Assembly (NCBI GenBank): GCA_052168355.1
Contig: JBQLZQ010000022.1
Location: 22,497-86,496, forward strand
DNA: 64,000 bases
Source of the DNA: JBQLZQ01 sp052168355
GTDB lineage: Bacteria > Pseudomonadota > Alphaproteobacteria > DSM-16000 > Inquilinaceae
Direction: 5' to 3'
The notes beneath the pieces were generated by a model. That model was not told where the DNA came from. It made no database searches and saw only the letters and a list, made by a program, of their open reading frames with translations. Position 1 is the first letter of the stretch. The number at the start of each line of letters is the position of its first letter. This document shows positions 51,582 through 59,047 of the stretch, piece after piece. A program made the position numbers and the translations under genes.

Positions 51582-51744
51582 TCAGATCTCCGGCTTGTCG
51601 CGGCCGTCCCGCAGGGGGATTTGGCCGTGATCCTTCATTTTTTCCCGGTTCCGGGGGCGGTAGGCCCAGAACACGATGCCCAGGAAGATGAGCATCAGCC
51701 ACACCACCCAGAATGTGCGAAAGAAGTCGAACAGGCTTTCCATG
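51582..51744 (-). pseudogene. ccoQ: cbb3 oxidase small subunit CcoQ/FixQ with a one-base frame break
   Basis: The gene starts MESLFDFF on the minus strand and should continue RTFWVVWLMLIFLGIVFWAY, then RPRNREKMKDHGQIPLRDGR, ending DKPEI (53 residues; one membrane helix and the R-P-R-N-R motif of CcoQ). A run of four T (plus-strand AAAA at 51720-51723) has one base too many for that reading. Literal translation after FDFF runs in the ccoP frame instead. The gene length is 163 bases, not a multiple of three. All other cco genes are intact, so a sequencing error is as likely as a real mutation. Confidence 0.8.
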
Positions 51745-51753
51745 GCCCTTCTC

Positions 51754-52476
51754 CTACTGCCGCAAATCTTCGGGTCCGTAGTCGCTGAAATCGACCAGCG
51801 TGCCGAGCATCTGCAGATAGGCGACCACCGCCTCGATCTCGGTGATGCGGCGCGGATCGCCGTCGAAGTCGGCGACCGCGGCGCGCGGATAGCGGGCCAG
51901 CAGCCCGTCCGTGTCGGAGAACGGATCGGCCTGGGCCTGAAGATCGGCCAGCGCGTTTTCGATCATCTCGTCGCTGTAGGGCACACCCACGGTGCGGTTG
52001 GCGCGCAGATGGTCGGCGATGTCGTCGGTGCGCAGTTCACGCTCGGCCAGGAAGGCATAGGTGGGCATGATCGATTCGGGCACGACGCTGCGCGGATCGA
52101 TCAGATGGGCGACGTGCCATTCGTTGGAGTACTTGCCGCCGACCCGGGCCAGGTCGGGCCCCGTCCGCTTCGACCCCCATTGAAACGGGTGATCGTACAT
52201 GCTTTCCGCGGCCAAGCTGTAGTGGCCATAGCGCTCGATCTCGTCCCGGAAGGGCCGGACCATCTGGCTGTGGCAGTTGTAGCAGCCTTCGCGCAGATAG
52301 ATGCCACGCCCCGCCAGTTCCAGGGGGGAATAGGGTCGAACGCCCTCGACCTCCTCGATCGTGCTTTCGATGGTGTAGAGCGGCACGATCTCGACGATGC
52401 CGCCGATCGACACCGTGATCAGCGTCAGCACCAGCAGAAGAAGAGCGTTTTTCTCGATACGGGCATGCCATTTCAT
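51754..52476 (-). CDS. ccoO: cbb3 oxidase monoheme cytochrome c subunit CcoO/FixO
   Basis: A 240-residue protein with one N-terminal membrane helix (ALLLLVLTLITVSIGGIVEIVPL) and one heme-c motif CYNCH at 65-69 (LREGCYNCHSQM). YGHYSLAAESMYDHPFQWGSKRTGPDLARVGGKYSNEWH is the usual CcoO core with the axial Met further on. It lies 6 bases after ccoN. Confidence 0.96.
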   Translation of the reverse strand: MKWHARIEKNALLLLVLTLITVSIGGIVEIVPLYTIESTIEEVEGVRPYSPLELAGRGIYLREGCYNCHSQMVRPFRDEIERYGHYSLAAESMYDHPFQWGSKRTGPDLARVGGKYSNEWHVAHLIDPRSVVPESIMPTYAFLAERELRTDDIADHLRANRTVGVPYSDEMIENALADLQAQADPFSDTDGLLARYPRAAVADFDGDPRRITEIEAVVAYLQMLGTLVDFSDYGPEDLRQ

Positions 52477-52482
52477 GGTCGC

Positions 52483-53973
52483 TCACTCCGCCGGAGATGC
52501 TGCTGTCGCGGCCGGACCGGCCAGTCCGGCTTCCTGCCGGACGTCGCCGCGCACGGTCCGCCACAGGTTGTAGGTCATGATCACCGCGCCCAGCAGGAAC
52601 AGGATCCCGCCGACGGCCCGGATCAGATAGAAGGGGTGCATCGCCGCCACGGTCTCGACGAACGAGTACTGCAAGAAGCCCTGGGCGTCGTAGGACCGCC
52701 ACATCAGCCCCTGCATGATGCCGGAAATCCACATCGCGGTGATGTAGAGCACGATACCGAGGGTCGCGATCCAGAAATGGACGCTGACCAGTTTCAGCGA
52801 ATACAGGCTGGCCCGGTTCCACAGACGCGGTACCAGGAAGTACACCGCCCCGAAGGACACGAAGGCCACCCAGCCCAGCGCGCCGGAATGGACGTGGCCG
52901 ACGGTCCAGTCGGTATAGTGGCTGAGGGCGTTGACCTGCCGCACCGACATCAGCGGCCCCTCGAACGTGCTCATGCCGTAGAATGCGACGGACACCACCA
53001 GGAAGCGCAGCACCGGGTCGGTCCGCAGCTTGTGCCAGGCCCCCGACAGGGTCATCAGGCCGTTGATCATGCCGCCCCAGGACGGCATCCACAGCATGAC
53101 GGAGAAGGTCATGCCCAGCGTCTGGGCCCAGTCCGGCAGCGCCGTATAGTGCAGATGGTGAGGTCCGGCCCAGATATAGAGAAAGATCAGAGACCAGAAA
53201 TGGACGATCGAAAGCCGGTAGGAATAGACCGGCCGCTCGGCCTGTTTGGGCACGAAGTAATACATGATGCCCAGGAACCCGGCGGTCAGGAAGAAGCCGA
53301 CCGCGTTGTGCCCGTACCACCATTGGGTCAGGGCGTCCTGGACGCCGGAGAACGCCGAATAGCTCTTGGTTCCGAAGAACGAGACCGGCACCGCCAGATT
53401 GTTGACGATGTGGAGCACGGCGATGGTCACGATGAACGCCAGATAGAACCAGTTGGCGACATAGAGATGCGGTTCCTGCCGGCGCAGGATGGTGCCGAAA
53501 TAGATGACGAAATAGACGACCCAGACCAGAGTCAGCCACAGATCGACATACCATTCCGGTTCGGCGTACTCCCGCCCCTGGGAGATGCCCAGGACATAGC
53601 CGGTGGCCGCCAGCACGATGAACAGCTGATAACCCCAGAACAAAAAGCTTGCCGCCAGCGGCCCGCCGAACAGCGGCGCCCGGCAGGTGCGCTGAACGAC
53701 GTAGAGCGAGGTTCCAAGCAGGGCGTTGCCGCCAAAGGCGAAGATGGCGGCCGACGTATGCAAGGGCCGCAGCCGGCCGAAGGTGGTCCATTCCAGGCCG
53801 AGATTGAGTACCGGGAACGAAAGCTGGAGCGCGATATAGACGCCGACCGTGAAAGCCGCCAGCCCCCAGAACACGGTCGCGATGGTGAACAGCCGGACCA
53901 CGTCCTCGTTGTAGTCCGCCACACTCCACCGGGCCGGGATGGGCACCTCGTCCGTCGCCGTCGCCGCCACCAT
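52483..53973 (-). CDS. ccoN: cbb3 oxidase catalytic subunit I CcoN/FixN
   Basis: A 496-residue, 12-helix heme-copper oxidase subunit. Metal-ligand histidines are visible in PLHTSAAIFAFGGNAL, WWYGHNAVGFFLTAGF (CuB), WAGPHHLHYTALPDW (CuB pair) and VGHVHSGALGWVAF (heme ligands). It reduces oxygen with high affinity and is normally made under low oxygen. GGAGGG precedes the ATG. It is first in ccoNOQP-ccoGHIS, and an Fnr/FixK-type promoter lies about 105 bases upstream. Confidence 0.97.
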   Translation of the reverse strand: MVAATATDEVPIPARWSVADYNEDVVRLFTIATVFWGLAAFTVGVYIALQLSFPVLNLGLEWTTFGRLRPLHTSAAIFAFGGNALLGTSLYVVQRTCRAPLFGGPLAASFLFWGYQLFIVLAATGYVLGISQGREYAEPEWYVDLWLTLVWVVYFVIYFGTILRRQEPHLYVANWFYLAFIVTIAVLHIVNNLAVPVSFFGTKSYSAFSGVQDALTQWWYGHNAVGFFLTAGFLGIMYYFVPKQAERPVYSYRLSIVHFWSLIFLYIWAGPHHLHYTALPDWAQTLGMTFSVMLWMPSWGGMINGLMTLSGAWHKLRTDPVLRFLVVSVAFYGMSTFEGPLMSVRQVNALSHYTDWTVGHVHSGALGWVAFVSFGAVYFLVPRLWNRASLYSLKLVSVHFWIATLGIVLYITAMWISGIMQGLMWRSYDAQGFLQYSFVETVAAMHPFYLIRAVGGILFLLGAVIMTYNLWRTVRGDVRQEAGLAGPAATAASPAE

Positions 53974-54000
53974 GCCGTGCCCTCCTGCGTCGCCTTGAGA

Positions 54001-54018
54001 CCGGTCCTTGTGGACCGG
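54001..54018 (-). promoter_or_regulatory. Leader hairpin of the cco operon
   Basis: CCGGTCC and GGACCGG form a 7-base perfect stem around TTGT in the ccoN leader, 28 bases before the start codon. There is no T-run in the cco direction. It could protect or modulate the mRNA. Confidence 0.35.
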
Positions 54019-54084
54019 CCTTTACAACAAATGGTTGAATACCACCCACGGCCATCGGTTGCGAGACCTTGGACCACCGGGGCA

Positions 54085-54154
54085 TGCCTAGCCCAGGTCC
54101 GGGGACGGAACATTGACATGGCTCAATTCTGCAACCGCCGTCTTATGATAGGCG
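54085..54154. promoter_or_regulatory. Bidirectional Fnr/FixK-type promoter for ccoN and the DUF2189 gene
   Basis: One box TTGA-CATGGC-TCAA (54113-54126) has both half-sites perfect. On the minus strand 22 bases separate it from TAGGCA (54085-54090). On the plus strand 22 bases separate it from TAGGCG (54149-54154). The box centre is therefore about -41.5 from both predicted starts (near 54078 and 54161), the class II activator position. No -35 hexamers are evident. The same box-to-hexamer spacing occurs at 10177-10218. Confidence 0.65.
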
Positions 54155-54208
54155 GAACGTTCAAAAGCCCGGCCACCCGCCGGGACCGACGAGGGGAGAA
54201 GTGATGCC

Positions 54209-55030
54209 ATGACCGATGCGACCCACAGCCCGGCGATCCTGCCGCTCGTCCGAACCGTCGATATGGAGCGCCCGTGGGCTTGGCTGCGGGCCGGCTGGCG
54301 CGATCTGATGCGCGCGCCCGCCATCGGCCTGACCTATGGTCTTTGCGTCGCCGCGGCCGGCCTGCTGCTGACGGGGCTTCTGTGGCTGACCGATCTGTTT
54401 TACCTGATTTTGCCGCTGACAGCCGGGTTCATGTTTCTGGGGCCTCTTCTGGCCGTCGGCATCTACGACGCCAGCCGGCGCATGGCGCGGGGCGAATCGG
54501 TCAGGCTGACCGACACGCTGACGGCGTGGCGCGGCAATATCGGGCAGTTCGCCCTGATGGGTCTGTTCCTGATGCTATTCCTGCTGGCCTGGGTGCGGGT
54601 CGCGACGCTGCTGTTTGCCCTCTTCTTCAGCGGCGCGCCGCCGGGACCCGAGCCGCTGCTGCTGGTCGAGCGGTTCCTGTCCCCGGCCGGGATACCGTTT
54701 CTGGCGGTGGGCACGGCCATAGGCGGCGTGTTGGCCGCCCTGGTCTTCGCGGTCAGTGTGATCTCCATCCCCTTCCTTCTCGACCGGGAGGATTCCCATG
54801 TCGCCACCGCCATCGCCACCAGCGTCAACGCCGTGCGCAAGAATTTCTGGACCATGGCCCTGTGGGCCTGGCTGATCGCCCTGTTCATCGGGGCGGGTCT
54901 GGTCACCCTGTTCCTGGGCCTGATCGTGACTATGCCCCTGATCGGCCACGCGACATGGCATGCCTATCAGGATATCGTCGGCCCAGATCCGGCATCGCCG
55001 GGCGTGGCCTCACCCGCTGGAGGAGCATGA
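54209..55030 (+). CDS. DUF2189 family membrane protein
   Basis: A 273-residue protein with about six hydrophobic segments. It begins with the family-type region VDMERPWAWLRAGWRDLMRAPAIGLTYG, followed by MFLGPLLAVGIYDASRRMARGESV, and ends with VTMPLIGHATWHAYQDIV. DUF2189 proteins have no proven function. Sharing an Fnr-type promoter with ccoN suggests a role under low oxygen, perhaps with respiration, which is inference. It overlaps the next small gene by ATGA. Confidence 0.85.
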   Translation: MTDATHSPAILPLVRTVDMERPWAWLRAGWRDLMRAPAIGLTYGLCVAAAGLLLTGLLWLTDLFYLILPLTAGFMFLGPLLAVGIYDASRRMARGESVRLTDTLTAWRGNIGQFALMGLFLMLFLLAWVRVATLLFALFFSGAPPGPEPLLLVERFLSPAGIPFLAVGTAIGGVLAALVFAVSVISIPFLLDREDSHVATAIATSVNAVRKNFWTMALWAWLIALFIGAGLVTLFLGLIVTMPLIGHATWHAYQDIVGPDPASPGVASPAGGA

Positions 55031-55215
55031 ACATGGGCGGCGGAACGTGGATTTTGGGCGGGCTCATGACCGTTCTCGGCTTGCTCGGCCTGCTCATGGC
55101 CAGCCGCGCCCAGGACGATGTGTTTCACTTCGTCGGGCTGGTGTTCTTCATCTTCTCGGTGCTGTTCGTGTTCACGCTGATCGGTCGCGGCACCGGCAAG
55201 CCGCCCCAGCGCTAG
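55027..55215 (+). CDS. Small two-helix membrane protein
   Basis: A 62-residue protein: helix one WILGGLMTVLGLLGLLMASRAQD and helix two FVGLVFFIFSVLFVFTLIGRG, then a short basic end. GGAG precedes the ATG, which overlaps the DUF2189 stop, so the two are co-translated and probably act together. Its TAG stop lies inside the CTAG target site of the following mobile-element remnant. No family is recognised with certainty. Confidence 0.75.
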   Translation: MNMGGGTWILGGLMTVLGLLGLLMASRAQDDVFHFVGLVFFIFSVLFVFTLIGRGTGKPPQR

Positions 55216-55498
55216 CGGGTTGCTGAAGAAATCTCTCGCTAAGGCTAGAGCGCGGTCGGGCCCGCAAGACCCGCCACCGCGGTCTCGACCGGGCGGCGTG
55301 GATGTTCATGCTCACAGCGGCCACCTGCAACCTGGTCAGGTTGCCAAAACCGCTGGCGGGGGCATTGCCATGACGCTGCCAATCAAAGGGCGAGCCAACG
55401 CCCGCCGATCCTCGAGCCAGACAGACTGAGCGCAATCACCGCAAAATCGCCTCAGCCAGCGATCTCAATGCCAAAACTGCGACTTCTTCAGTAGCCTG
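55216..55498. mobile_element. Internally deleted IS5-like element (MITE-like)
   Basis: A 283-base unit with terminal inverted repeats CGGGTTGCTGAAGAAATC (left) and, read inward, CAGGCTACTGAAGAAGTC (right), 14 of 18 matching. It is flanked by CTAG (55212-55215) and TTAG (55499-55502), the YTAR target type of the IS5 group. The inside still codes the end of a transposase on the plus strand (about 55283-55374: RGLDRAAWMFMLTAATCNLV, then RLPKPLAGALP and stop). The catalytic DDE part is gone, so it cannot move on its own but might be moved by a full copy elsewhere. Confidence 0.7.
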
Positions 55499-55573
55499 TT
55501 AGCGGCGCAAACAAACAGGCCTCTGATGCACTGAACCTATAGTCATTATCCTTAATTTCCCGATGGCCCAATC

Positions 55574-55684
55574 TCACAACCAAATGAACCACCGCGCGGC
55601 AAACAAAAGGCCCACAAGGGGACCGAGCAGCAGCACGGAAACAAATAGCGTTTGAAGTGTCGCGTAAATCGCACGAAACGGCAC
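55574..55684 (-). CDS. Possible small one-helix membrane peptide after an in-frame TAG
   Basis: In the same frame as the 187-residue protein upstream, two codons after its TAG, a GTG opens 36 codons: VPFRAIYATLQTLFVSVLLL, then GPLVGLLFAARWFIWL. It has one clear hydrophobic helix. It may be a separate small protein, a read-through extension, or the tail of a gene split by a nonsense mutation. There is no clear ribosome site, so the call is weak. Confidence 0.3.
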   Translation of the reverse strand: MPFRAIYATLQTLFVSVLLLGPLVGLLFAARWFIWL

Positions 55685-55687
55685 AGC

Positions 55688-56251
55688 CTAAAGGCCATAG
55701 TCTGCCAGACCGGCCCAAGTGCGAAATGGGGCCGCGCCATACTCTTTGAGCATCCGCGCGACATACATGGCGAACAGCGACAGCACGAGCACAACACTAG
55801 CAGTCGTGAGTGCCAATCCTGCGTAGTAAGCCCATATCGTCGCGTTCCAGACTGCCATCACAAGGAACGACGCGAAGGCAACAAGAATCGCGCCGCCGCC
55901 AGTATAAGACGCGACATTTTGCACGCGATCATCAAGCACTGAGAAGCGCTTCCACCATTTCCGATAAGCAGCCGTAGACGGCCGCGCATTTATGCGGGCC
56001 TGCCGCGCCCTTGCTTGTTCCTGCCGCTTCTTCTCGGCCTCGGTCAGCGGACGAGGTGGTGGAACGTAATATGGTGCTGCTAGGTGAGGTGCGTACGTCG
56101 AGGTGGTGCTTGGCGGACGTGAGACTACTGGTGGCTTATAGGGCTGATGATACTGCGCCCCAAGACTGCTGTGGAAGTTGTATCCGACGCCAGTTGCCTG
56201 CCCAACAATAAAATCTCCTAGCCCACTGTCCTTAGTGTAAATCGTCGGCAT
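55688..56251 (-). CDS. Orphan membrane protein with low-complexity N-terminal half
   Basis: A 187-residue protein. The first 90 residues are soluble and rich in Pro, Tyr and Ser (PPVVSRPPSTTSTYAPHLA), then comes a charged Lys/Arg/Gln helix (EAEKKRQEQARARQARI), and then two membrane helices (GGGAILVAFASFLVMAVWNA and ALTTASVVLVLSLFAMYVA). GGGGGT stands before the ATG. The base composition is less GC-rich than the neighbours, and it sits beside a mobile-element remnant, so transfer is likely. I do not recognise a family. Confidence 0.6.
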   Translation of the reverse strand: MPTIYTKDSGLGDFIVGQATGVGYNFHSSLGAQYHQPYKPPVVSRPPSTTSTYAPHLAAPYYVPPPRPLTEAEKKRQEQARARQARINARPSTAAYRKWWKRFSVLDDRVQNVASYTGGGAILVAFASFLVMAVWNATIWAYYAGLALTTASVVLVLSLFAMYVARMLKEYGAAPFRTWAGLADYGL

Positions 56252-56328
56252 TGATTTACCCCCATCCTGACAACTGGGCACGAACCTATCACAAGCAGGG
56301 CATCATGTCCTCCAACACGTCTGGCCGG

Positions 56329-57525
56329 TTAAAGCGGACTGGTGCGTCGAATCAGATCCTCGCGCGCCAGCACCGCGTCGGTCGGGGCGAGCCCCAGGCC
56401 GGGGCCGTCGGGTGGCCGAAAGAAGCCGTCCCGATCGGGACTCGGAACCGCGGTCACCATGTCGGCGTACCAGCCGCGATAGTAGGCGCGGACCGATTCC
56501 TGGAAGACCGCGTTGGGCACCGCGAAGGCCAGATGCAGGGCGGCCATATAGACCACCGGCCCGGTGCAGTCATGGGGCGCCACCGGCCGCTGGAAGCTGT
56601 CGGCCAACGCCGCGATCTTGCGCGCCTCGGTCAGACCGCCGCACCAGGACACGTCCAGCATGGCATAATCGATGGCGTCGGCCCGCAGATGATCCAGAAA
56701 CTGCGATCGGGTCGCCAAGGTCTCGCTGGCCATCACCGGCACGTCGATCTGCCGGCGCAGATCGGCCAGGGCCAGGGGGTCCGCCAGGCGGATCGGGTCC
56801 TCCATGCAGACTACGTTGAACGGCGTGAGAGCCGCGGCGATGGTCCGCGCCGCCGCCGGTTCCCACAGCCCGTGACATTCGATCAGGATGTCCATGGCAT
56901 CGCCGACCGAATCGCGGATGGCCCGCACCGGCGCCAGACCCGCCTCCAGGGCCGGGCGGGAAATGAACCCGCCGCCGGTCTCGACGGCCGCCGGATCGAA
57001 CGGCCAGATCTTCATGGCCTTGATCCCTTCCGCCAGGAGATCCTGCGCAAGGGCGCCGGCGTCGCGGGTAAACGCGACCTGATCGTCGTAACGGGACCGG
57101 GGCTGTTCGTCGCTGCCGATGCGCCGCCAGCCGCCCGAGGCGTTATAGCGCGGTCCGGCGCAGGTATTGTAGGTGGGCATACGATCATGGGCCAAGCCGC
57201 CCAGCAGGCGCCACACCGGCTCCCCCCTGACCTGACCGAGGAGGTCCCACAGCGCGATGTCCACCGCCGAGGCGGCGCGGATCTCCGCCCCCGACGACCG
57301 CGACCCGACATAGAGCCGGGTCATCCTTCGCGACAGACGCTCCACGTCGAACGGGTCGACGTCGCGCAGGCCGGGAGCGATGGTCTCGTGCAGCACCGCC
57401 TCGACCGCCGCCGCGCCGCGGAACGTCTCGCCCAGCCCGATCGTCCCGGCATCGGTGTGCAGCCGGACCCAGATGAGGTTTCCGGCCTCGGGAAACCGGA
57501 TCGTCTCCAGCGCGGTGATCCGCAT
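56329..57525 (-). CDS. Enolase-superfamily sugar-acid dehydratase-like enzyme (mandelate racemase/MLE family)
   Basis: A 398-residue protein with a capping domain (MRITALETIRFPEAGNLIWVRL) and a barrel. Metal-ligand candidates are Glu in ILIECHGLWEP (usually Asp at this place), Glu in CMEDPIR and Glu in MASETLATR. KAMKIWPFD carries the K-x-x region and APHDCTGP a possible catalytic His. Such enzymes dehydrate sugar acids (galactonate, gluconate or rhamnonate types). It is divergent from a DapA-family gene, a common partner that splits the dehydration product. The substrate is unknown. Confidence 0.85.
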   Translation of the reverse strand: MRITALETIRFPEAGNLIWVRLHTDAGTIGLGETFRGAAAVEAVLHETIAPGLRDVDPFDVERLSRRMTRLYVGSRSSGAEIRAASAVDIALWDLLGQVRGEPVWRLLGGLAHDRMPTYNTCAGPRYNASGGWRRIGSDEQPRSRYDDQVAFTRDAGALAQDLLAEGIKAMKIWPFDPAAVETGGGFISRPALEAGLAPVRAIRDSVGDAMDILIECHGLWEPAAARTIAAALTPFNVVCMEDPIRLADPLALADLRRQIDVPVMASETLATRSQFLDHLRADAIDYAMLDVSWCGGLTEARKIAALADSFQRPVAPHDCTGPVVYMAALHLAFAVPNAVFQESVRAYYRGWYADMVTAVPSPDRDGFFRPPDGPGLGLAPTDAVLAREDLIRRTSPL

Positions 57526-57702
57526 GCGCCCTCGTCTCGCTGCCGGTCAAAGGCACAGACGGCGGCAACCAACGAAAATTGTCAATTCTCGAATTGCCGC
57601 CCAGGCTGTGCCCTCAAACGGCCAAACTTCGATTATCTTATGGAATTCAAATGGATGCGCCGAATTTCCATCGACAAGGCACGGCGCAAAACCTTGCATG
57701 AT

Positions 57703-57721
57703 TTGTAATTAATCCTTACAA
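57703..57721. promoter_or_regulatory. TTGTAA-N7-TTACAA operator candidate
   Basis: A perfect 6-base inverted repeat, half-sites TTGTAA (57703-57708) and TTACAA (57716-57721), lies 27 bases before the dapA-like gene in its divergent region with the enolase-superfamily gene. GntR/FadR-type regulators often use T-x-G-T...A-C-x-A sites, so the GntR protein at 59048 is the natural candidate. Confidence 0.4.
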
Positions 57722-57748
57722 CCAGAGGCATCCGAACAGGAGGCTCCC

Positions 57749-58702
57749 ATGTATCGCGACACCATCACACCCGATCTTCTGGCCCGCTCCGTTCTCGCGG
57801 TGCCGCCCCTGGCCCGGACCGCCGATCTGGGCGTCGATCGCGATCAGAACGCGCGGATCGTGACCTGGCTGCGCCAAGGCGGGGTCACCACCTACATGTA
57901 TGGCGGCAACGCCAACCTCTACCATGCCGGGGTTTCGGACTTCACCGCCCTTCTCGACATGCTGGAGTCCATCGCTCCCGACGATGGCTGGATGATCCCG
58001 TCGGTCGGCCCCGATTTCGGCAAGGCCAGGGATCAGCTTGTCCTGATGCGCGGGCGGGACTTTCCCACGGCGATGGTCCTGCCGACCGCCTTTCCAAAAA
58101 ATCCGGCCGGCGTGGCCGACGGGCTTGGGCGACTGGCCGATGCCTATGGCCGCCCGGTGATCGCCTACGTCAAGGACGACAGTTATGTCGCGGTCCGCGA
58201 CCTGGCCCGGCTGCTGTCCTCCGGTGCGGTCTGCGCGGTCAAATACGCGGTCGTGCGCGACGACCCGGCGCAGGATCCCTACCTTGCCCGCATTCTGGAC
58301 GCGGTTGGCACGTCCGAAAGAATCATCAGCGGGATCGGCGAGCGGCCCGTGGTCGAACATCTGGCGGATATCGGGCTGATGGGGTTCACGTCCGGGTCGG
58401 TGTGCATCGCCCCCCACCTCTCCATGCAGATCCTGCACGCCCTCAAACGCGGCGACCGGGCAACGGCCGTGCGCGTGCGCGGCGCGTTCCTGGCGCTGGA
58501 AACCGTCCGCGACCAGCTGTCGCCCATCGCCGTCCTGCACGAGGCGGTGCGCCTGGCGGGGATCGCCGAAACGGGGCCGATCGGCCCGATGCTCTCCAAC
58601 ATCGCGGACGCCGCCGACCTGGACCGCATCCGCAGCGCCGCCGTCGCCCTCCACGCCAAGTCCGTGAACGCCGGCAATGGCGGAGAGGTCGCGGCAGAGT
58701 AG
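57749..58702 (+). CDS. Dihydrodipicolinate synthase/N-acetylneuraminate lyase family aldolase
   Basis: A 317-residue class I (Schiff-base) aldolase or dehydratase of the DapA family. The Lys that would form the Schiff base is in GAVCAVKYAVVRDD, and the catalytic Tyr in RPVIAYVKDD. The substrate-binding turn is GGVTTYMYGGNANLYH in place of the usual G-T-T-G-E, so it is not the lysine-pathway enzyme. It probably handles a 2-keto-3-deoxy sugar acid made by the divergent enolase-superfamily protein. AGGAGG precedes the ATG. Confidence 0.85.
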   Translation: MYRDTITPDLLARSVLAVPPLARTADLGVDRDQNARIVTWLRQGGVTTYMYGGNANLYHAGVSDFTALLDMLESIAPDDGWMIPSVGPDFGKARDQLVLMRGRDFPTAMVLPTAFPKNPAGVADGLGRLADAYGRPVIAYVKDDSYVAVRDLARLLSSGAVCAVKYAVVRDDPAQDPYLARILDAVGTSERIISGIGERPVVEHLADIGLMGFTSGSVCIAPHLSMQILHALKRGDRATAVRVRGAFLALETVRDQLSPIAVLHEAVRLAGIAETGPIGPMLSNIADAADLDRIRSAAVALHAKSVNAGNGGEVAAE

Positions 58703-58730
58703 AGCGAAGCGAAGACTTCAAGGAAAGAAC

Positions 58731-59023
58731 CCACGAGCCCCGGCCTCCACGCCTCAACAACAGCCAACGGCGCCATCCCGTAGAGGTCCCGCGTCAAGCG
58801 CGGGACTCGTCGTCTGGACCTTCCCGTTGGAGAGATAACGCCACGAGCCCCGGCCTCCGAGCCGGGGCCTGTGCGGGACCGTGACGCCTCAAGAACAGCC
58901 AACGGCGCCGTCTCGTAGAGGTCACGCGTCAAACGCGGGACTCGTCGTCTGGACCTTTCCATTGGAGAGATAAGACCACGAGCCCCGGCCTCCGAGCCGG
59001 GGCCTGTGCGGGACCGTGACGCC
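58731..59023. repeat. Imperfect tandem repeat, 135-base unit, about 2.2 copies
   Basis: Units start CCACGAGCCCCGGCCTCC at 58731, 58841 and 58976. Copies two and three are 135 bases apart. The first copy lacks about 25 bases (the GAGCCGGGGCC... part). Each full unit holds a hairpin CCCCGGC-CTCCGA-GCCGGGG and a second GC hairpin around GCGTCAA. It fills the convergent gap between the DapA-like and GntR genes, where it may also terminate transcription. It codes for nothing I can support. Confidence 0.75.
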
Positions 59024-59047
59024 CACGGGTGCCGCCGGCGTGCCTTC

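Noticed and set aside
51580..51702. ccoP starting at 51702
   Set aside because: The extra 41 residues are the out-of-frame reading of ccoQ, and a good ribosome site precedes the start at 51579.
55488..55797. Two short minus-strand frames of 76 and 81 residues in the low-GC region
   Set aside because: Both are shadow frames with clustered Cys/Arg and no ribosome site; only the helix-coding frame at 55574-55684 was kept, with low confidence.
58731..59023. Possible CRISPR array
   Set aside because: The repeated unit is 135 bases long with no short constant repeat and variable spacer, and no cas gene is near.
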